A DNA stretch of 64,000 bases from NCBI RefSeq assembly GCF_004361735.1, contig NZ_SNVV01000027.1:1-64000 (forward strand), written 5' to 3'. The notes beneath the pieces were generated by a model. The model worked only from the letters and a program-made list of their open reading frames with translations. It was not told the origin of the DNA and made no database searches. This document shows, piece by piece, positions 1 to 9,981 of this stretch; position 1 is the stretch's first letter, and each line of letters starts with the position of its first letter. The position numbers were made by a program, and so were the translations under genes. This stretch comes from Azoarcus indigens (GTDB lineage Bacteria > Pseudomonadota > Gammaproteobacteria > Burkholderiales > Rhodocyclaceae).

Positions 1-172
1 TTGCTCCTGAGATGAATCGACGACGTGGCCTTCCCAGAAGACCACGCCCAACATAGCATCGCGCATGACGGGGAAGAGGAAGGGGATCGGTTTGTTTGGC
101 GACTGCCAATCTACCAACCTCCGAACCGTCAACCACTACTTCCCCCAGATTGCGCGAAGAACCTTTTTTCAT
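1..172 (-). CDS. possible partial reading frame downstream of hemF, unidentified
   Basis: An ATG at 172 (starting M-K-K-G-S-S-R) opens a frame with no stop to the window edge, about 57 codons. It lies 11 bp after the hemF stop, and a GGAG sits about 5 nt before the ATG, so it could be the next gene of the operon. The product is not recognised; nadD would be a common neighbour but its N-terminal motif is absent. Another frame on the same strand (residues WQSPNKPIPFLFPV and on, no good start) is also open. Base composition is AT-richer than the neighbouring genes. It may simply be intergenic. Confidence 0.2.
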   Translation of the reverse strand, partial: MKKGSSRNLGEVVVDGSEVGRLAVAKQTDPLPLPRHARCYVGRGLLGRPRRRFISGA

Positions 173-183
173 TCCATCTCCAC

Positions 184-1098
184 TCAGGCCCAGTCGCGTG
201 GCACCAGGAATTCCTCCTGCAGCCGCGCTTCGGCGCTGCCCGGCTCCGGGCGCCAGTCGTAACGCCACTTCACCTCGGGCGGCATGGACATCAGGATGGA
301 TTCGGTGCGGCCGCCGGACTGCAGGCCGAACAGGGTGCCGCGGTCGAAAACCAGGTTGAACTCCACATAGCGGCCGCGGCGGTAGGCCTGAAAGTCGCGT
401 TCGCGCTCCCCCCAAGGCAGTTCGCGGCGGCGGGCGGCGATGGGCAGGTAGGCGTCGAGGAAGGCGTCGCCCACCGAGCGGGTGAGGCCGAAGGCGCTGT
501 CGAAAGGCGTGCTGCCGTCGGCACCGAGGTCGTCGAAGAACAGTCCGCCTACGCCGCGGGCTTCGTTGCGGTGCTTGAGGAAGAAGTAGTCGTCACACCA
601 TTCCTTGAGCCGGCGGTATTCGGTTTCTCCGCCGAAGGGCAGTACCGCCGCCTTGCAGGTGGCGTGGAAGTGGCGCACATCTTCTTCAAAGGCGTAGTAG
701 GGCGTGAGGTCCATGCCGCCGCCGAACCACCACACCGGTGCCTTGCCCTCGGCCAGGGCGACGAAGCAGCGCACGTTCATGTGCACCGTGGGGCAGTAGG
801 GATTGCGCGGATGCAGCACCAGCGAGACGCCCATCGCCTCGAAGCGGCGGCCAGCCAGCTCCGGCCGGTGGGCGGTGGCGGAGGCCGGCATGCCGGCGCC
901 CATCACGTGCGAGAAGTTGACGCCGCCGCGCTCGAAGAAGTCGCCGCCCTCGATGACGCGGGTCAGCCCGCCACCGCCGCCGGGACGCTCCCATGCGTCG
1001 CTGCGGAAGGGCTGGCCGTCGAAGCTCTCCAGCCCGCCGACGATGCGGCCCTGCAGGCCGGTGAAGTAGTCCTTGATGGTGCCGAGATCGAGATCCAT
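184..1098 (-). CDS. hemF: oxygen-dependent coproporphyrinogen III oxidase
   Basis: Aerobic coproporphyrinogen-III oxidase (304 aa), which decarboxylates two propionates of coproporphyrinogen III to give protoporphyrinogen IX in cytosolic haem synthesis. Family hallmarks are visible: GGGVNFSHV-like segment near residue 60 ([10 protein letters not shown]), [15 protein letters not shown] near 95-110, [13 protein letters not shown] near 123-136, and the C-terminal [11 protein letters not shown] stretch. Length is normal for HemF. It is the last clear gene of a minus-strand run after purD, with about 100 bp between them, so co-transcription is possible. Confidence 0.96.
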   Translation of the reverse strand: MDLDLGTIKDYFTGLQGRIVGGLESFDGQPFRSDAWERPGGGGGLTRVIEGGDFFERGGVNFSHVMGAGMPASATAHRPELAGRRFEAMGVSLVLHPRNPYCPTVHMNVRCFVALAEGKAPVWWFGGGMDLTPYYAFEEDVRHFHATCKAAVLPFGGETEYRRLKEWCDDYFFLKHRNEARGVGGLFFDDLGADGSTPFDSAFGLTRSVGDAFLDAYLPIAARRRELPWGERERDFQAYRRGRYVEFNLVFDRGTLFGLQSGGRTESILMSMPPEVKWRYDWRPEPGSAEARLQEEFLVPRDWA

Positions 1099-1201
1099 GC
1101 GCAGCCTCCGGGGAGCGACGGCGGAAAGAGCCGTGGGAAAAGAAAAAGCCGCTGCCGGCGGGGTGATGCCGGGCAGCGGCCTGTGATGCCTGGGTTGCGG
1201 T

Positions 1202-2473
1202 TCAGCGATCCACTGCGCGGTGACCGATGTCGCGGCGGTACTGCATGCCGGCGAAGCCGATGCGGCTCAGCAGTTCGTAGGCCTGCTTTTGCGCTTGGCG
1301 CACGTTTTCGCCCAGCGCGGTGACGCACAGCACGCGACCGCCGGCGGTGACGACCTGGCCGTCGCGCTCGGCGGTGCCGGCGTGGAACACATGGGCGTCT
1401 TCGCTGCCGGCCTTGTCCAGGCCATCGATGAGGTCGCCCTTGCGCGGGCTGTCGGGATAGCCTTCGGCGGCGACGACCACGCCCAGCGCGACGCGGCGGT
1501 CCCACTCCGCTTCGACCTGGTCCAGCTTGCCGGCGATGGCGGCTTCAACGAGGTCGGCGAGGTCGGTCTTCAGCCGCATCATGATGGGCTGGGTTTCCGG
1601 ATCGCCCATGCGGCAGTTGAATTCCACCACGCGGGGCTTGCCTTCGCCGTCTATCATCAGGCCGGCGTAAAGGAAGCCGGTGTAGGGCAGGCCCTCGGCG
1701 GCCATGCCGGCCAGCGTCGGCTGGATGATCTCGCGCATCACCCGGGCGTGGACTTCGGGCGTGACCACCGGCGCCGGCGAGTAGGCGCCCATGCCGCCGG
1801 TGTTGGGGCCCTGGTCGCCATCCTTCAGGCGCTTGTGGTCCTGGCTGGTGGCCAGCGGCAGGGCATGCCTGCCGTCGGCCATGACGATGAAGCTGGCTTC
1901 CTCGCCCTGCATGAACTCCTCGATGACCACCCGCGCACCGGCGTCGCCCATCTTGTTGTCCAGCAGCATCATGTCGATGGCGGCGTGAGCCTCTTCCAGC
2001 GTCATCGCCACCACCACGCCCTTGCCGGCGGCGAGGCCGTCGGCCTTGATGACGATGGGCGCACCCTCGGCGTCGATATAGGCATGGGCCTGGGCGGCGT
2101 CGGAGAAGGTCTGGTACTTGGCCGTGGGGATGCTGTGGCGGACCAGGAACTGCTTGGCGAAGTCCTTGGAGCTTTCCAGCTGGGCCGCCTGGCGGATGGG
2201 GCCGAAGATGGGCAAGCCGGCGGCGCGGAAGGCGTCCACCACGCCGGCGGCCAGCGGCGCTTCCGGGCCGACCACGGTGAAGCCGACCTGCTCGCTGCGG
2301 GCCAGGGCGACGAGATCCTCGACGGCGGTGACGGCCACGTTCTGCAGCTTGGGCTCGCGCGCGGTGCCGGGGTTGCCGGGGGCGACCAGCACGCGGGTGA
2401 CCTTGGGCGACTGGGCAAGCTTCCAGGCCAGTGCGTGTTCGCGTCCGCCCGAGCCGATGACGAGGACTTTCAT
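1202..2473 (-). CDS. purD: phosphoribosylamine-glycine ligase
   Basis: GAR synthetase (423 aa), the ATP-dependent ligation of glycine to phosphoribosylamine in de novo purine synthesis. The N-terminus [19 protein letters not shown] is the PurD nucleotide-binding signature. An ATP-grasp domain follows, with [17 protein letters not shown] near residue 140 and the [11 protein letters not shown] metal/ATP motif near 285. It follows purH on the same strand after a 72-bp gap holding a GC-rich hairpin. Purine genes side by side support a purH-purD transcript. Confidence 0.97.
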   Translation of the reverse strand: MKVLVIGSGGREHALAWKLAQSPKVTRVLVAPGNPGTAREPKLQNVAVTAVEDLVALARSEQVGFTVVGPEAPLAAGVVDAFRAAGLPIFGPIRQAAQLESSKDFAKQFLVRHSIPTAKYQTFSDAAQAHAYIDAEGAPIVIKADGLAAGKGVVVAMTLEEAHAAIDMMLLDNKMGDAGARVVIEEFMQGEEASFIVMADGRHALPLATSQDHKRLKDGDQGPNTGGMGAYSPAPVVTPEVHARVMREIIQPTLAGMAAEGLPYTGFLYAGLMIDGEGKPRVVEFNCRMGDPETQPIMMRLKTDLADLVEAAIAGKLDQVEAEWDRRVALGVVVAAEGYPDSPRKGDLIDGLDKAGSEDAHVFHAGTAERDGQVVTAGGRVLCVTALGENVRQAQKQAYELLSRIGFAGMQYRRDIGHRAVDR

Positions 2474-2514
2474 GGGTTGCTCCGGATCAGTGTTGCTTCT
2501 TCTCTAGCAAGGGC

Positions 2515-2536
2515 GGGCCGGCGGCGAGGCCGGCCC
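2515..2536 (-). terminator. GC-rich hairpin between purH and purD
   Basis: GGGCCGGC pairs with GCCGGCCC across a 5-6 nt loop. No strong U-tract follows on the minus strand, so this may be an attenuating or processing hairpin rather than a full terminator. Confidence 0.35.
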
Positions 2537-2545
2537 TGCATTCCA

Positions 2546-4129
<1,584 letters not shown>

Positions 4130-4197
4130 CTGGGTTCAGGCAGAAAGGAGAAAGAGGTGCGACGGAGCGGCCGGGGCGCCTGTGGGCGCGGCCGGGC

Positions 4198-4434
4198 TTA
4201 CAGCAGGTCGTAGTCGGTGAGCTTGCGGCGCAGGGTGTTGCGGTTGATGCCGAGCATTTCGGCGGCGACCGTCTGGTTGCCCTTGGCCTGCTGGAGCACG
4301 AACTGCAGCATCGGGCGCTCGACGTTGCGGATCACCATGTCGTAGATGGCGGCCGGCTTTTCGCCGTCGAGGTCGCGGAAATACTGGTCCAGCGTGCGGA
4401 ATACCGAGTCGGCGATCTCGTTGGAGCGGCTCAT
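4198..4434 (-). CDS. fis: Fis-family nucleoid-associated DNA-binding protein
   Basis: Small 78-aa factor. The C-terminal half carries the Fis helix-turn-helix (KGNQTVAAEMLGINRNTLRRKL), and the N-terminal half has the dimerisation region. Fis bends DNA and modulates rRNA, recombination and growth-phase genes. The start ATG overlaps the end of dusB by 4 bp (ATGA), the classic translationally coupled dusB-fis operon. Betaproteobacterial Fis is shorter than the 98-aa E. coli protein, as here. Confidence 0.93.
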   Translation of the reverse strand: MSRSNEIADSVFRTLDQYFRDLDGEKPAAIYDMVIRNVERPMLQFVLQQAKGNQTVAAEMLGINRNTLRRKLTDYDLL

Positions 4435-5465
4435 GCTGCAAGTTCCTGGGGCTGTTCTTCTGCGCTGTCGGCGGCGTACTCGAGGCGCGCGCCGGCATCG
4501 GCGAGACGGCCAAAGAACTCATCCACCGCGGAGAGCTGGCTGGCGACGTCGGGAAGGCGGTTCATGGCGAAACGGAAGGCGGCCGAACCGACCAGCCCCT
4601 TGGTGTACCAGGAGATGTGCTTGCGGGCGACGCGCACGCCGGCATCTTCGCCGTAGAAGGCATAGAGGTCGGCCAGATGCTCGCGGCAGACCTGGTGGAT
4701 CTCGGAGACCAGCGGTGGCGGCAGTTCCTCTCCGGTGCGCAGGAAGTGTTCGATCTCGCGGAAGATCCACGGCCGGCCCTGGGCGGCGCGGCCGACCATG
4801 ACGCCGTCGGCACCGGTGTAGTCCAGCACGTGCTTGGCTTTCTGCGGCGTGGTGATGTCGCCGTTGGCGATCACCGGGATCTTCACCAGGGTCTTCACCA
4901 GCGCGATGGTGTCGTACTCGGCTTCGCCGGTGTATTGGTCGGCGCGGGTGCGGCCGTGGATGGCGATGGCGCGGATGCCGGATTCTTCGGCAATGCGCGC
5001 CACCGTGGGTGCATTCTTGTTCTGGCGGTTCCAGCCGGTGCGGAACTTGAGCGTCACCGGCGTGTGCGGCACCGCCTTGACCACCGCCTCCAGGATGCGG
5101 GCGACCAGGGGTTCGTCCTGCATCAGCGCCGAGCCGGCCATCACGTTACAGACCTTCTTGGCCGGACAGCCCATGTTGATGTCGATGATCTGGGCGCCGC
5201 GGTCCGCGTTGTAGCGGGCGGCCTCGGCCATCATCGCCGGGTCGGCGCCGGCGATCTGTACCGAGATCGGATCGACCTCGCCCTCGTGGTTGGCGCGCCG
5301 CTGCGTCTTGGCGCTGCCGTACAGCAGCGAGTTGGAGGTGACCATCTCGGACACCGCCACGCCCGCGCCCAGCTTCTTGCACAGCTGCCGGAACGGCCGG
5401 TCTGTCACGCCCGCCATGGGTGCGACGAAAAGATTATTGCGCAAGGTGAAGCCGGCGAACTGCAT
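4431..5465 (-). CDS. dusB: tRNA-dihydrouridine synthase B
   Basis: FMN- and NADPH-dependent reduction of uridine in the tRNA D-loop (344 aa). It has the N-terminal FMN-binding TIM barrel with LFVAPMAGVTDRPFRQL near 13-27, the active-site cysteine in DINMGCPAKKV near 100-110, and IAIHGRTRADQYTG near 170. A helical C-terminal domain follows (ARKHISWYTKGL). It is cotranscribed with fis. Length and motifs fit DusB rather than DusA or DusC. Confidence 0.95.
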   Translation of the reverse strand: MQFAGFTLRNNLFVAPMAGVTDRPFRQLCKKLGAGVAVSEMVTSNSLLYGSAKTQRRANHEGEVDPISVQIAGADPAMMAEAARYNADRGAQIIDINMGCPAKKVCNVMAGSALMQDEPLVARILEAVVKAVPHTPVTLKFRTGWNRQNKNAPTVARIAEESGIRAIAIHGRTRADQYTGEAEYDTIALVKTLVKIPVIANGDITTPQKAKHVLDYTGADGVMVGRAAQGRPWIFREIEHFLRTGEELPPPLVSEIHQVCREHLADLYAFYGEDAGVRVARKHISWYTKGLVGSAAFRFAMNRLPDVASQLSAVDEFFGRLADAGARLEYAADSAEEQPQELAA

Positions 5466-5536
5466 GAGGGAGAGGGGCGGTGCGGGGAAAGAGCGGCATT
5501 TTACCCCAGGAGGCAGGGGCCGGGGCAGCCCGGTGC

Positions 5537-5564
5537 GCGCTCCGTGTCCTTGCTCGCGGAGCGC
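5537..5564. terminator. hairpin between the hydroxylase gene and dusB
   Basis: GCGCTCCG and CGGAGCGC form an 8-bp stem with a 12-nt loop in the 141-bp gap between the UbiH-family stop and the dusB start. No U-tract is obvious. It may separate two transcription units. Confidence 0.3.
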
Positions 5565-5606
5565 GATGCCTGCCGGCCGACAGGCGGTGCGGCGGGCCTG
5601 CCCGGT

Positions 5607-6776
5607 CTAGGGCCAGGCGCGGGCGCCGAACATCATGCGTTTGGCGACGAAGTGGCGCAGCGGCGGGAAGAGGTCCAGCGCCACCAGGCCGGCGCCGCGC
5701 AGATGGCGCAGCGGTGCGATGTCGTTGCTGAACAGGCGTACCAGGGTGTCAGTGAAGCGTATGGTGCCCAGGCGGTCCAGCCGGCGGTTGCGGGCGTAGG
5801 CGGCGAGCACCGCCGGCGCTCCGGGGTCGCCGCGCTGCTCCAGCAGCACCCCGGCAAGCGCCCAGACGTCGCGCAGCGCCAGGTTGAAGCCCTGGCCGGC
5901 CACCGGGTGCAGGGTCTGCGCGGCGTTGCCCAGCCAGGCGGTGCGCGCCCCGGTTGGCTCGCGGCGGTAGCGCAGGCCCAGCGGATAGCGCAGGCGTTCG
6001 GCCACGGCGGTGAGCTGCACGCGATTGCCGATGTGGGCCTGGATGCGGGCGAGGTAGGCTGCGTCATCCATAGCCATCAGGCGGTCGGCTTCCGCTGGCG
6101 AGGCGGCATGCACCACCGCGTAGCGGTTGCCGCAGGGCAGCAGCGCAAGCGGGCCTTGGGACGTGAAGCGCTCGAAGGCGGTCGAGTGGTGGCCGCCGGC
6201 GACGTCTACATAGGCGATCAGCGCATGCTGGCCGTAGTCGCGCTCGGCGATGTCCCCCTCGCCCGCCTGCATGCCGCCTTCGGCGCAGGCGGCGAGGCGG
6301 GCAGTGAGGCTGCGGCTGCCATCTGGCGTTTCCAGCGTGGCGACGATGCAGTCGGCCCGGGCGTCCAGCGCGCGGACTTCGGCGTCGTTCAGGATGGCGA
6401 TGCCAGCCTCTTCGACCGCCTTGCGCAAGGCGGTGGCCAGGGCGCCGGCGGGGGCGACGTAGCCCAGCGCGTCGATGTCGTAGTCCGCGGCCTGCAGCAG
6501 GGTACGGCCCAGGCCGCCCTGCTGGGAGACGTGGATGGTCTTGATCGGCGTGGCGGGCAGGCCGGCCCACACGCCCAGCCGTTCCAGTGTCTGGCGGGTG
6601 CCGTGGGCGAGGGCAAGCACGCGGGGATCGGCGTCGGCGGCGCCTTGCGGGCGGGCGTCGGCCAGCACGATGTCCAGGCCGCTGTGCTTGAGGGCCAGGG
6701 CCAGCGCCAGCCCGACCGGGCCGGCGCCGACGATCAGGAGGTCGTGCTGCGGGAGGCTTTGCGCTGGGGCCGTCAT
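5607..6776 (-). CDS. UbiH/UbiF-family FAD-dependent hydroxylase
   Basis: Flavoprotein monooxygenase of the UbiH/UbiF/COQ6 family (389 aa), probably hydroxylating the aromatic ring of a ubiquinone precursor on the cytosolic face of the membrane. The Rossmann motif VGAGPVGLALALAL is at about 16-29. The second FAD motif reads AAQTLHPVAGQGFNLALRD near 300, the family signature GD/A-A-x-x-x-x-P-x-x-G-Q-G. Which ring carbon it modifies (UbiH, UbiF, UbiI or UbiM type) cannot be told from sequence alone. Its start overlaps the pepP stop by 4 bp, the same pepP-ubiH coupling as in E. coli. Confidence 0.88.
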   Translation of the reverse strand: MTAPAQSLPQHDLLIVGAGPVGLALALALKHSGLDIVLADARPQGAADADPRVLALAHGTRQTLERLGVWAGLPATPIKTIHVSQQGGLGRTLLQAADYDIDALGYVAPAGALATALRKAVEEAGIAILNDAEVRALDARADCIVATLETPDGSRSLTARLAACAEGGMQAGEGDIAERDYGQHALIAYVDVAGGHHSTAFERFTSQGPLALLPCGNRYAVVHAASPAEADRLMAMDDAAYLARIQAHIGNRVQLTAVAERLRYPLGLRYRREPTGARTAWLGNAAQTLHPVAGQGFNLALRDVWALAGVLLEQRGDPGAPAVLAAYARNRRLDRLGTIRFTDTLVRLFSNDIAPLRHLRGAGLVALDLFPPLRHFVAKRMMFGARAWP

Positions 6777-8125
6777 GCAGCGGTGCTGCGGGCGTCCCGC
6801 ATCAGGGCTTCGATGTCGTCCGCCTCGCGCGGCACGCCTTCGGTGAGGTATTCGCAGCCATCGGCGGTGACCAGGGCATCGTCCTCGATGCGCACGCCGA
6901 TATTCCAGAACTCCTCAGGCACGTCGTCGGCAGGGCGGATGTAGCAGCCCGGCTCCACGGTGAGCACCATACCCGCTTCCAGCGTGCGCCACTGGCCGCG
7001 CGCCTTGTATTCGCCGGCGTCGTGCACGTCCATGCCCAGCCAGTGGCCAGTGCGGTGCATGTAGAAGCGGCGGAACTCGCCGGTTTCGATGATCTCGTCC
7101 AGGCTGCCCTTCAGCAGGCCGAGGTCCAGCATGCCCTGGGCGAGCACCTGCACCGCGGCTTCGTGGGGCTGGTTCCAGTGGGCGCCGGGCTTGATCGCGG
7201 CCTTGGCGGCGTGCTGCGCGTCCAGCACCAGCTGGTATACCGCGCGCTGCGGGCCGCTGAAGCGGCCGTTCACCGGGAAGCTGCGGGTGATGTCGGAGGC
7301 GTAACCGTCCAGTTCGCCGCCGGCGTCTATCAGCAGCAGGTCGCCATCGGCCATCAGGCGGTCGTTTTCCACATAGTGGAGGATGCAGGCGTTGGGGCCG
7401 CTGGCGACGATGGAGGGATAGGCCGGGTACTGGCTGCCGGCGACGCGGAAGGCGTGCAGCAGTTCGGCTTCGATTTCGTATTCATAGCGGCCTGGCCGGC
7501 TGGCGGCCATGGCGCGGCAGTGGGCGGCGGCGGAGAGCTGGCCGGCGCGGCGCATGATGGCGATCTCGTGGGCGTCCTTGACCAGGCGCATCTCGTCCAG
7601 CTCGGCGCGCAGGTCGCGCAGCGAGTGGGGCGCGGCGACGCCGGCGCGGGTGTTGGCGCGTACGCCGTTGAGCGCATCCAGCAGGCGCTTGTCCCAGGCG
7701 TCGTCGTAGCCCAGGCCGCACCACAGCACGGGTTGGTCGGACAGCAATTCGGGCAGGCGGCGATCGAGGTCGCCTATGGTCCAGGCGTCGTCGAAGCCGA
7801 ACAGTTCGCGGGCGGCCTCCGGGCCGTAGCGGAAGCCGTCCCAGATTTCCCTTTCTTCGTCTTTTTCGCGACAGAAGAGGTATTGCCCGGGTGTGTCGCC
7901 CGCCACCAGCACCACTACCGCTTCCGGTTCGCGGAAGCCGCTGAGGTAATAGAAATAGCTGTCGTGGCGATAGGGGTAGTGGGTGTCGCGGTTGCGTGTG
8001 CGTTCCGGCGCGGTGGGCAGCACCGCAATGCCGCCGCCGGCTTCGGCCATGCGTGCCAGCAGGCGCTCGCGGCGGGCGCGGAAGGGGGCGGCGTCGAACG
8101 GGATGGGCGGGGTCGGGGCGTTCAT
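6773..8125 (-). CDS. pepP: Xaa-Pro aminopeptidase
   Basis: Proline-specific aminopeptidase P (450 aa), a dimanganese enzyme removing N-terminal residues ahead of proline. The N-terminal creatinase-like domain (about 10-180) is followed by the pita-bread fold. Metal ligands are visible: Asp in LLIDAGGELDGYASD and ITRSF, His in MHRTGHWLGMDVHDAG, Glu in MVLTVEPGCYI and NIGVRIEDD. Length is typical. It is coupled to the downstream hydroxylase, and the MurU stop upstream is 13 bp away. Confidence 0.95.
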   Translation of the reverse strand: MNAPTPPIPFDAAPFRARRERLLARMAEAGGGIAVLPTAPERTRNRDTHYPYRHDSYFYYLSGFREPEAVVVLVAGDTPGQYLFCREKDEEREIWDGFRYGPEAARELFGFDDAWTIGDLDRRLPELLSDQPVLWCGLGYDDAWDKRLLDALNGVRANTRAGVAAPHSLRDLRAELDEMRLVKDAHEIAIMRRAGQLSAAAHCRAMAASRPGRYEYEIEAELLHAFRVAGSQYPAYPSIVASGPNACILHYVENDRLMADGDLLLIDAGGELDGYASDITRSFPVNGRFSGPQRAVYQLVLDAQHAAKAAIKPGAHWNQPHEAAVQVLAQGMLDLGLLKGSLDEIIETGEFRRFYMHRTGHWLGMDVHDAGEYKARGQWRTLEAGMVLTVEPGCYIRPADDVPEEFWNIGVRIEDDALVTADGCEYLTEGVPREADDIEALMRDARSTAA

Positions 8126-8138
8126 GGGCTCGATTATG

Positions 8139-8864
8139 TCACGCCGTGCCGGCTAGCTCGTTGGCGCGCAGGCGCTGGTCCAGGGCGTGCAGCTGGGCCG
8201 GCGTGCCAATGTTTTCCCAGGTGCCGTCGAAGCGCTCGCCGGTGGCCAGGCCGGCGGCGATGGCGCGGCGGTAGAGCGGGCCCATGGCGGCCTTGGTGCC
8301 GGGGGCGAGGTGGGCGAAGCTGCGGCTGTCGTAGAGGCCGATGTTGCCGAAGGTGAGCTTTTCGGCGCCGTCGCCGTGGAGCCAGCCGGCGTCGTCCAGG
8401 GCGAAGTCGCCAGCGGGATGGAATGCGGGGTTGGGCACCATGACGAGATGCATCATCGGCTCCGGGGCATCCACCATGCCGGCGGCGAGCGGCAGCAGCT
8501 TGCGATAGTCGTAGTCGCTGTAGATGTCGCCGGAGACGACGAGAAAGACGCTGCTGTCGCCGCCAGCGCCCTCGGTCAGCAGCGGCAGGGCTTGGGCGAT
8601 GCCGCCGGCGGTTTCCAGCGCTTCTTCTTCGGCGGAGTAGCTCAACCGGACGCCAAAGCGGGCGCCGTCGCCGAGAGTGGCTTCGATCTGCGCGCCCAGC
8701 CAGGCATGGTTCACGACGATGTCGCGCAGGCCGGCGCGGGCGAGGGCTTCGATCTGCCAGGCGATCAGTGGCTTGCCGCCGGCTTCGAGCAGCGGCTTGG
8801 GGCGGTCGTCGGTCAAGGGCCGCATGCGCTCGCCGCGGCCGGCGGCCAGGATCATCGCCTTCAT
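8139..8864 (-). CDS. murU: N-acetylmuramate alpha-1-phosphate uridylyltransferase
   Basis: Nucleotidyltransferase (241 aa) of the anabolic peptidoglycan-recycling route, converting MurNAc-1-phosphate plus UTP to UDP-MurNAc. The start MKAMILAAGRGERMRPLTD gives the nucleotidyltransferase P-loop, followed by KPLLEAGGKPLI and the VSGDIYSDYD metal-binding aspartates. The ATG at 8864 follows the amgK stop by 2 bp; longer upstream reading lies inside amgK and is Arg/Pro-rich out-of-frame sequence. Pairing with amgK supports the recycling role over a generic sugar-nucleotide role. Confidence 0.92.
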   Translation of the reverse strand: MKAMILAAGRGERMRPLTDDRPKPLLEAGGKPLIAWQIEALARAGLRDIVVNHAWLGAQIEATLGDGARFGVRLSYSAEEEALETAGGIAQALPLLTEGAGGDSSVFLVVSGDIYSDYDYRKLLPLAAGMVDAPEPMMHLVMVPNPAFHPAGDFALDDAGWLHGDGAEKLTFGNIGLYDSRSFAHLAPGTKAAMGPLYRRAIAAGLATGERFDGTWENIGTPAQLHALDQRLRANELAGTA

Positions 8865-8866
8865 GG

Positions 8867-9886
8867 TCAGAAGGTGTAGCCCACGGTGACCGGCTCCGGG
8901 TCCAGCCTGTCGAGCAGCTTGAGCAGCGGGCCGAGGTCGCGGTAGCGGGCGCAGGCGCGGCGCAGGTAGTCCATCACCAGGGGCATGTCGGCCAGGTAGC
9001 CGTCCTTGCCGTCGCGGTGGTAGAGGCGGGCGAAGATGCCGAGCACCTTGATGTGGCGCTGCACGCCCATCCATTCGAAGTCGCGGTGGAAGTCGTCGAA
9101 GGCCTCGCGTACCGGCAGGCCGAGGCTGCGGGCGGTTTCCCAGTAGCGGGCCAGCATGTCGAGGACGAAGGCTTCGTCCCAGCGGATGTAGGCATCCTTG
9201 AACAGCGAGGCGAGATCGTAGGTGAGCGGGCCGTAGACCGCGTCCTGGAAGTCGATCACGCCGGGGTTGCGGCCTGCGGGGATCAGCATCAGGTTGCGCG
9301 AGTGGTAGTCACGATGGACGAAGACCTTGGGCTCGCTCAGGTTCGCCGCCAGGATGCGCTCGAAGGCCTGGTGCAGCATGGCCTTCTCCTTGTCGTTCAG
9401 CGCCACGCCCTTGTGGCGGGCGATGTACCACTCCGGGAAGAGCATCAGCTCGCGCAGCAGCAGTTCGCGCGAATACTCGGGCAGCACGCCCGGCCGGCTG
9501 GCGGCCTGGATGGCGGCCAGCGAACCGAGGGCGTCGGCATAGAGGTGGGCCGCGGCCTGCGGATCGGCGTGGCTGCCGCGCAGCGCGGACAGGTAGGTGG
9601 TGCTGCCGAGGTCGGAGAGCAGCAGGAAGCCCTGGGCGCGGTCCTCGGCGAGCACGTCCGGCACATGCACGCCGGCATCGCGGAACAGGGATGCGACCCG
9701 CAGCCAGGGGCCGCAGTCCTCGCGTTCGGGCGGTGCGTCCATCGCCACCAGGCTGGGCGAGCCGTCGGCGAAGCTGGCGCGGAAGTAGCGGCGGAAGCTG
9801 GCGTCGGCCGACGCCGGCGTGAGTTCGAAGGCGCGGCCGGGCAGGGTTTTCTCCAGCCAGGCGTGGAGTTGTTCGAGTCGCTGCAA
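8867..9886 (-). CDS. amgK: N-acetylmuramate/N-acetylglucosamine 1-kinase
   Basis: Aminoglycoside-phosphotransferase-fold sugar kinase that phosphorylates MurNAc or GlcNAc at the anomeric position, feeding MurU. Kinase motifs: catalytic loop VFVHRDYHSRNLML and metal-binding IDFQDAVYGPLTYDLAS. I prefer a TTG start at 9886 (LQRLEQLHAW), because GGAGAA sits 6 nt upstream and the resulting 339 aa matches the family. The first ATG, at 9934, adds 16 Arg-rich residues and reaches into the lptD promoter region. It is divergent from lptD. Confidence 0.9.
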   Translation of the reverse strand: MQRLEQLHAWLEKTLPGRAFELTPASADASFRRYFRASFADGSPSLVAMDAPPEREDCGPWLRVASLFRDAGVHVPDVLAEDRAQGFLLLSDLGSTTYLSALRGSHADPQAAAHLYADALGSLAAIQAASRPGVLPEYSRELLLRELMLFPEWYIARHKGVALNDKEKAMLHQAFERILAANLSEPKVFVHRDYHSRNLMLIPAGRNPGVIDFQDAVYGPLTYDLASLFKDAYIRWDEAFVLDMLARYWETARSLGLPVREAFDDFHRDFEWMGVQRHIKVLGIFARLYHRDGKDGYLADMPLVMDYLRRACARYRDLGPLLKLLDRLDPEPVTVGYTF

Positions 9887-9981
9887 GCGGGTTCTCCGCG
9901 TACGTTCGTGTAGAATCCGCGAGTTTATCAACACGGCCGCTGCGCGCGCATCCGGCCATCTTCGGGACGACGGGGAACGCT

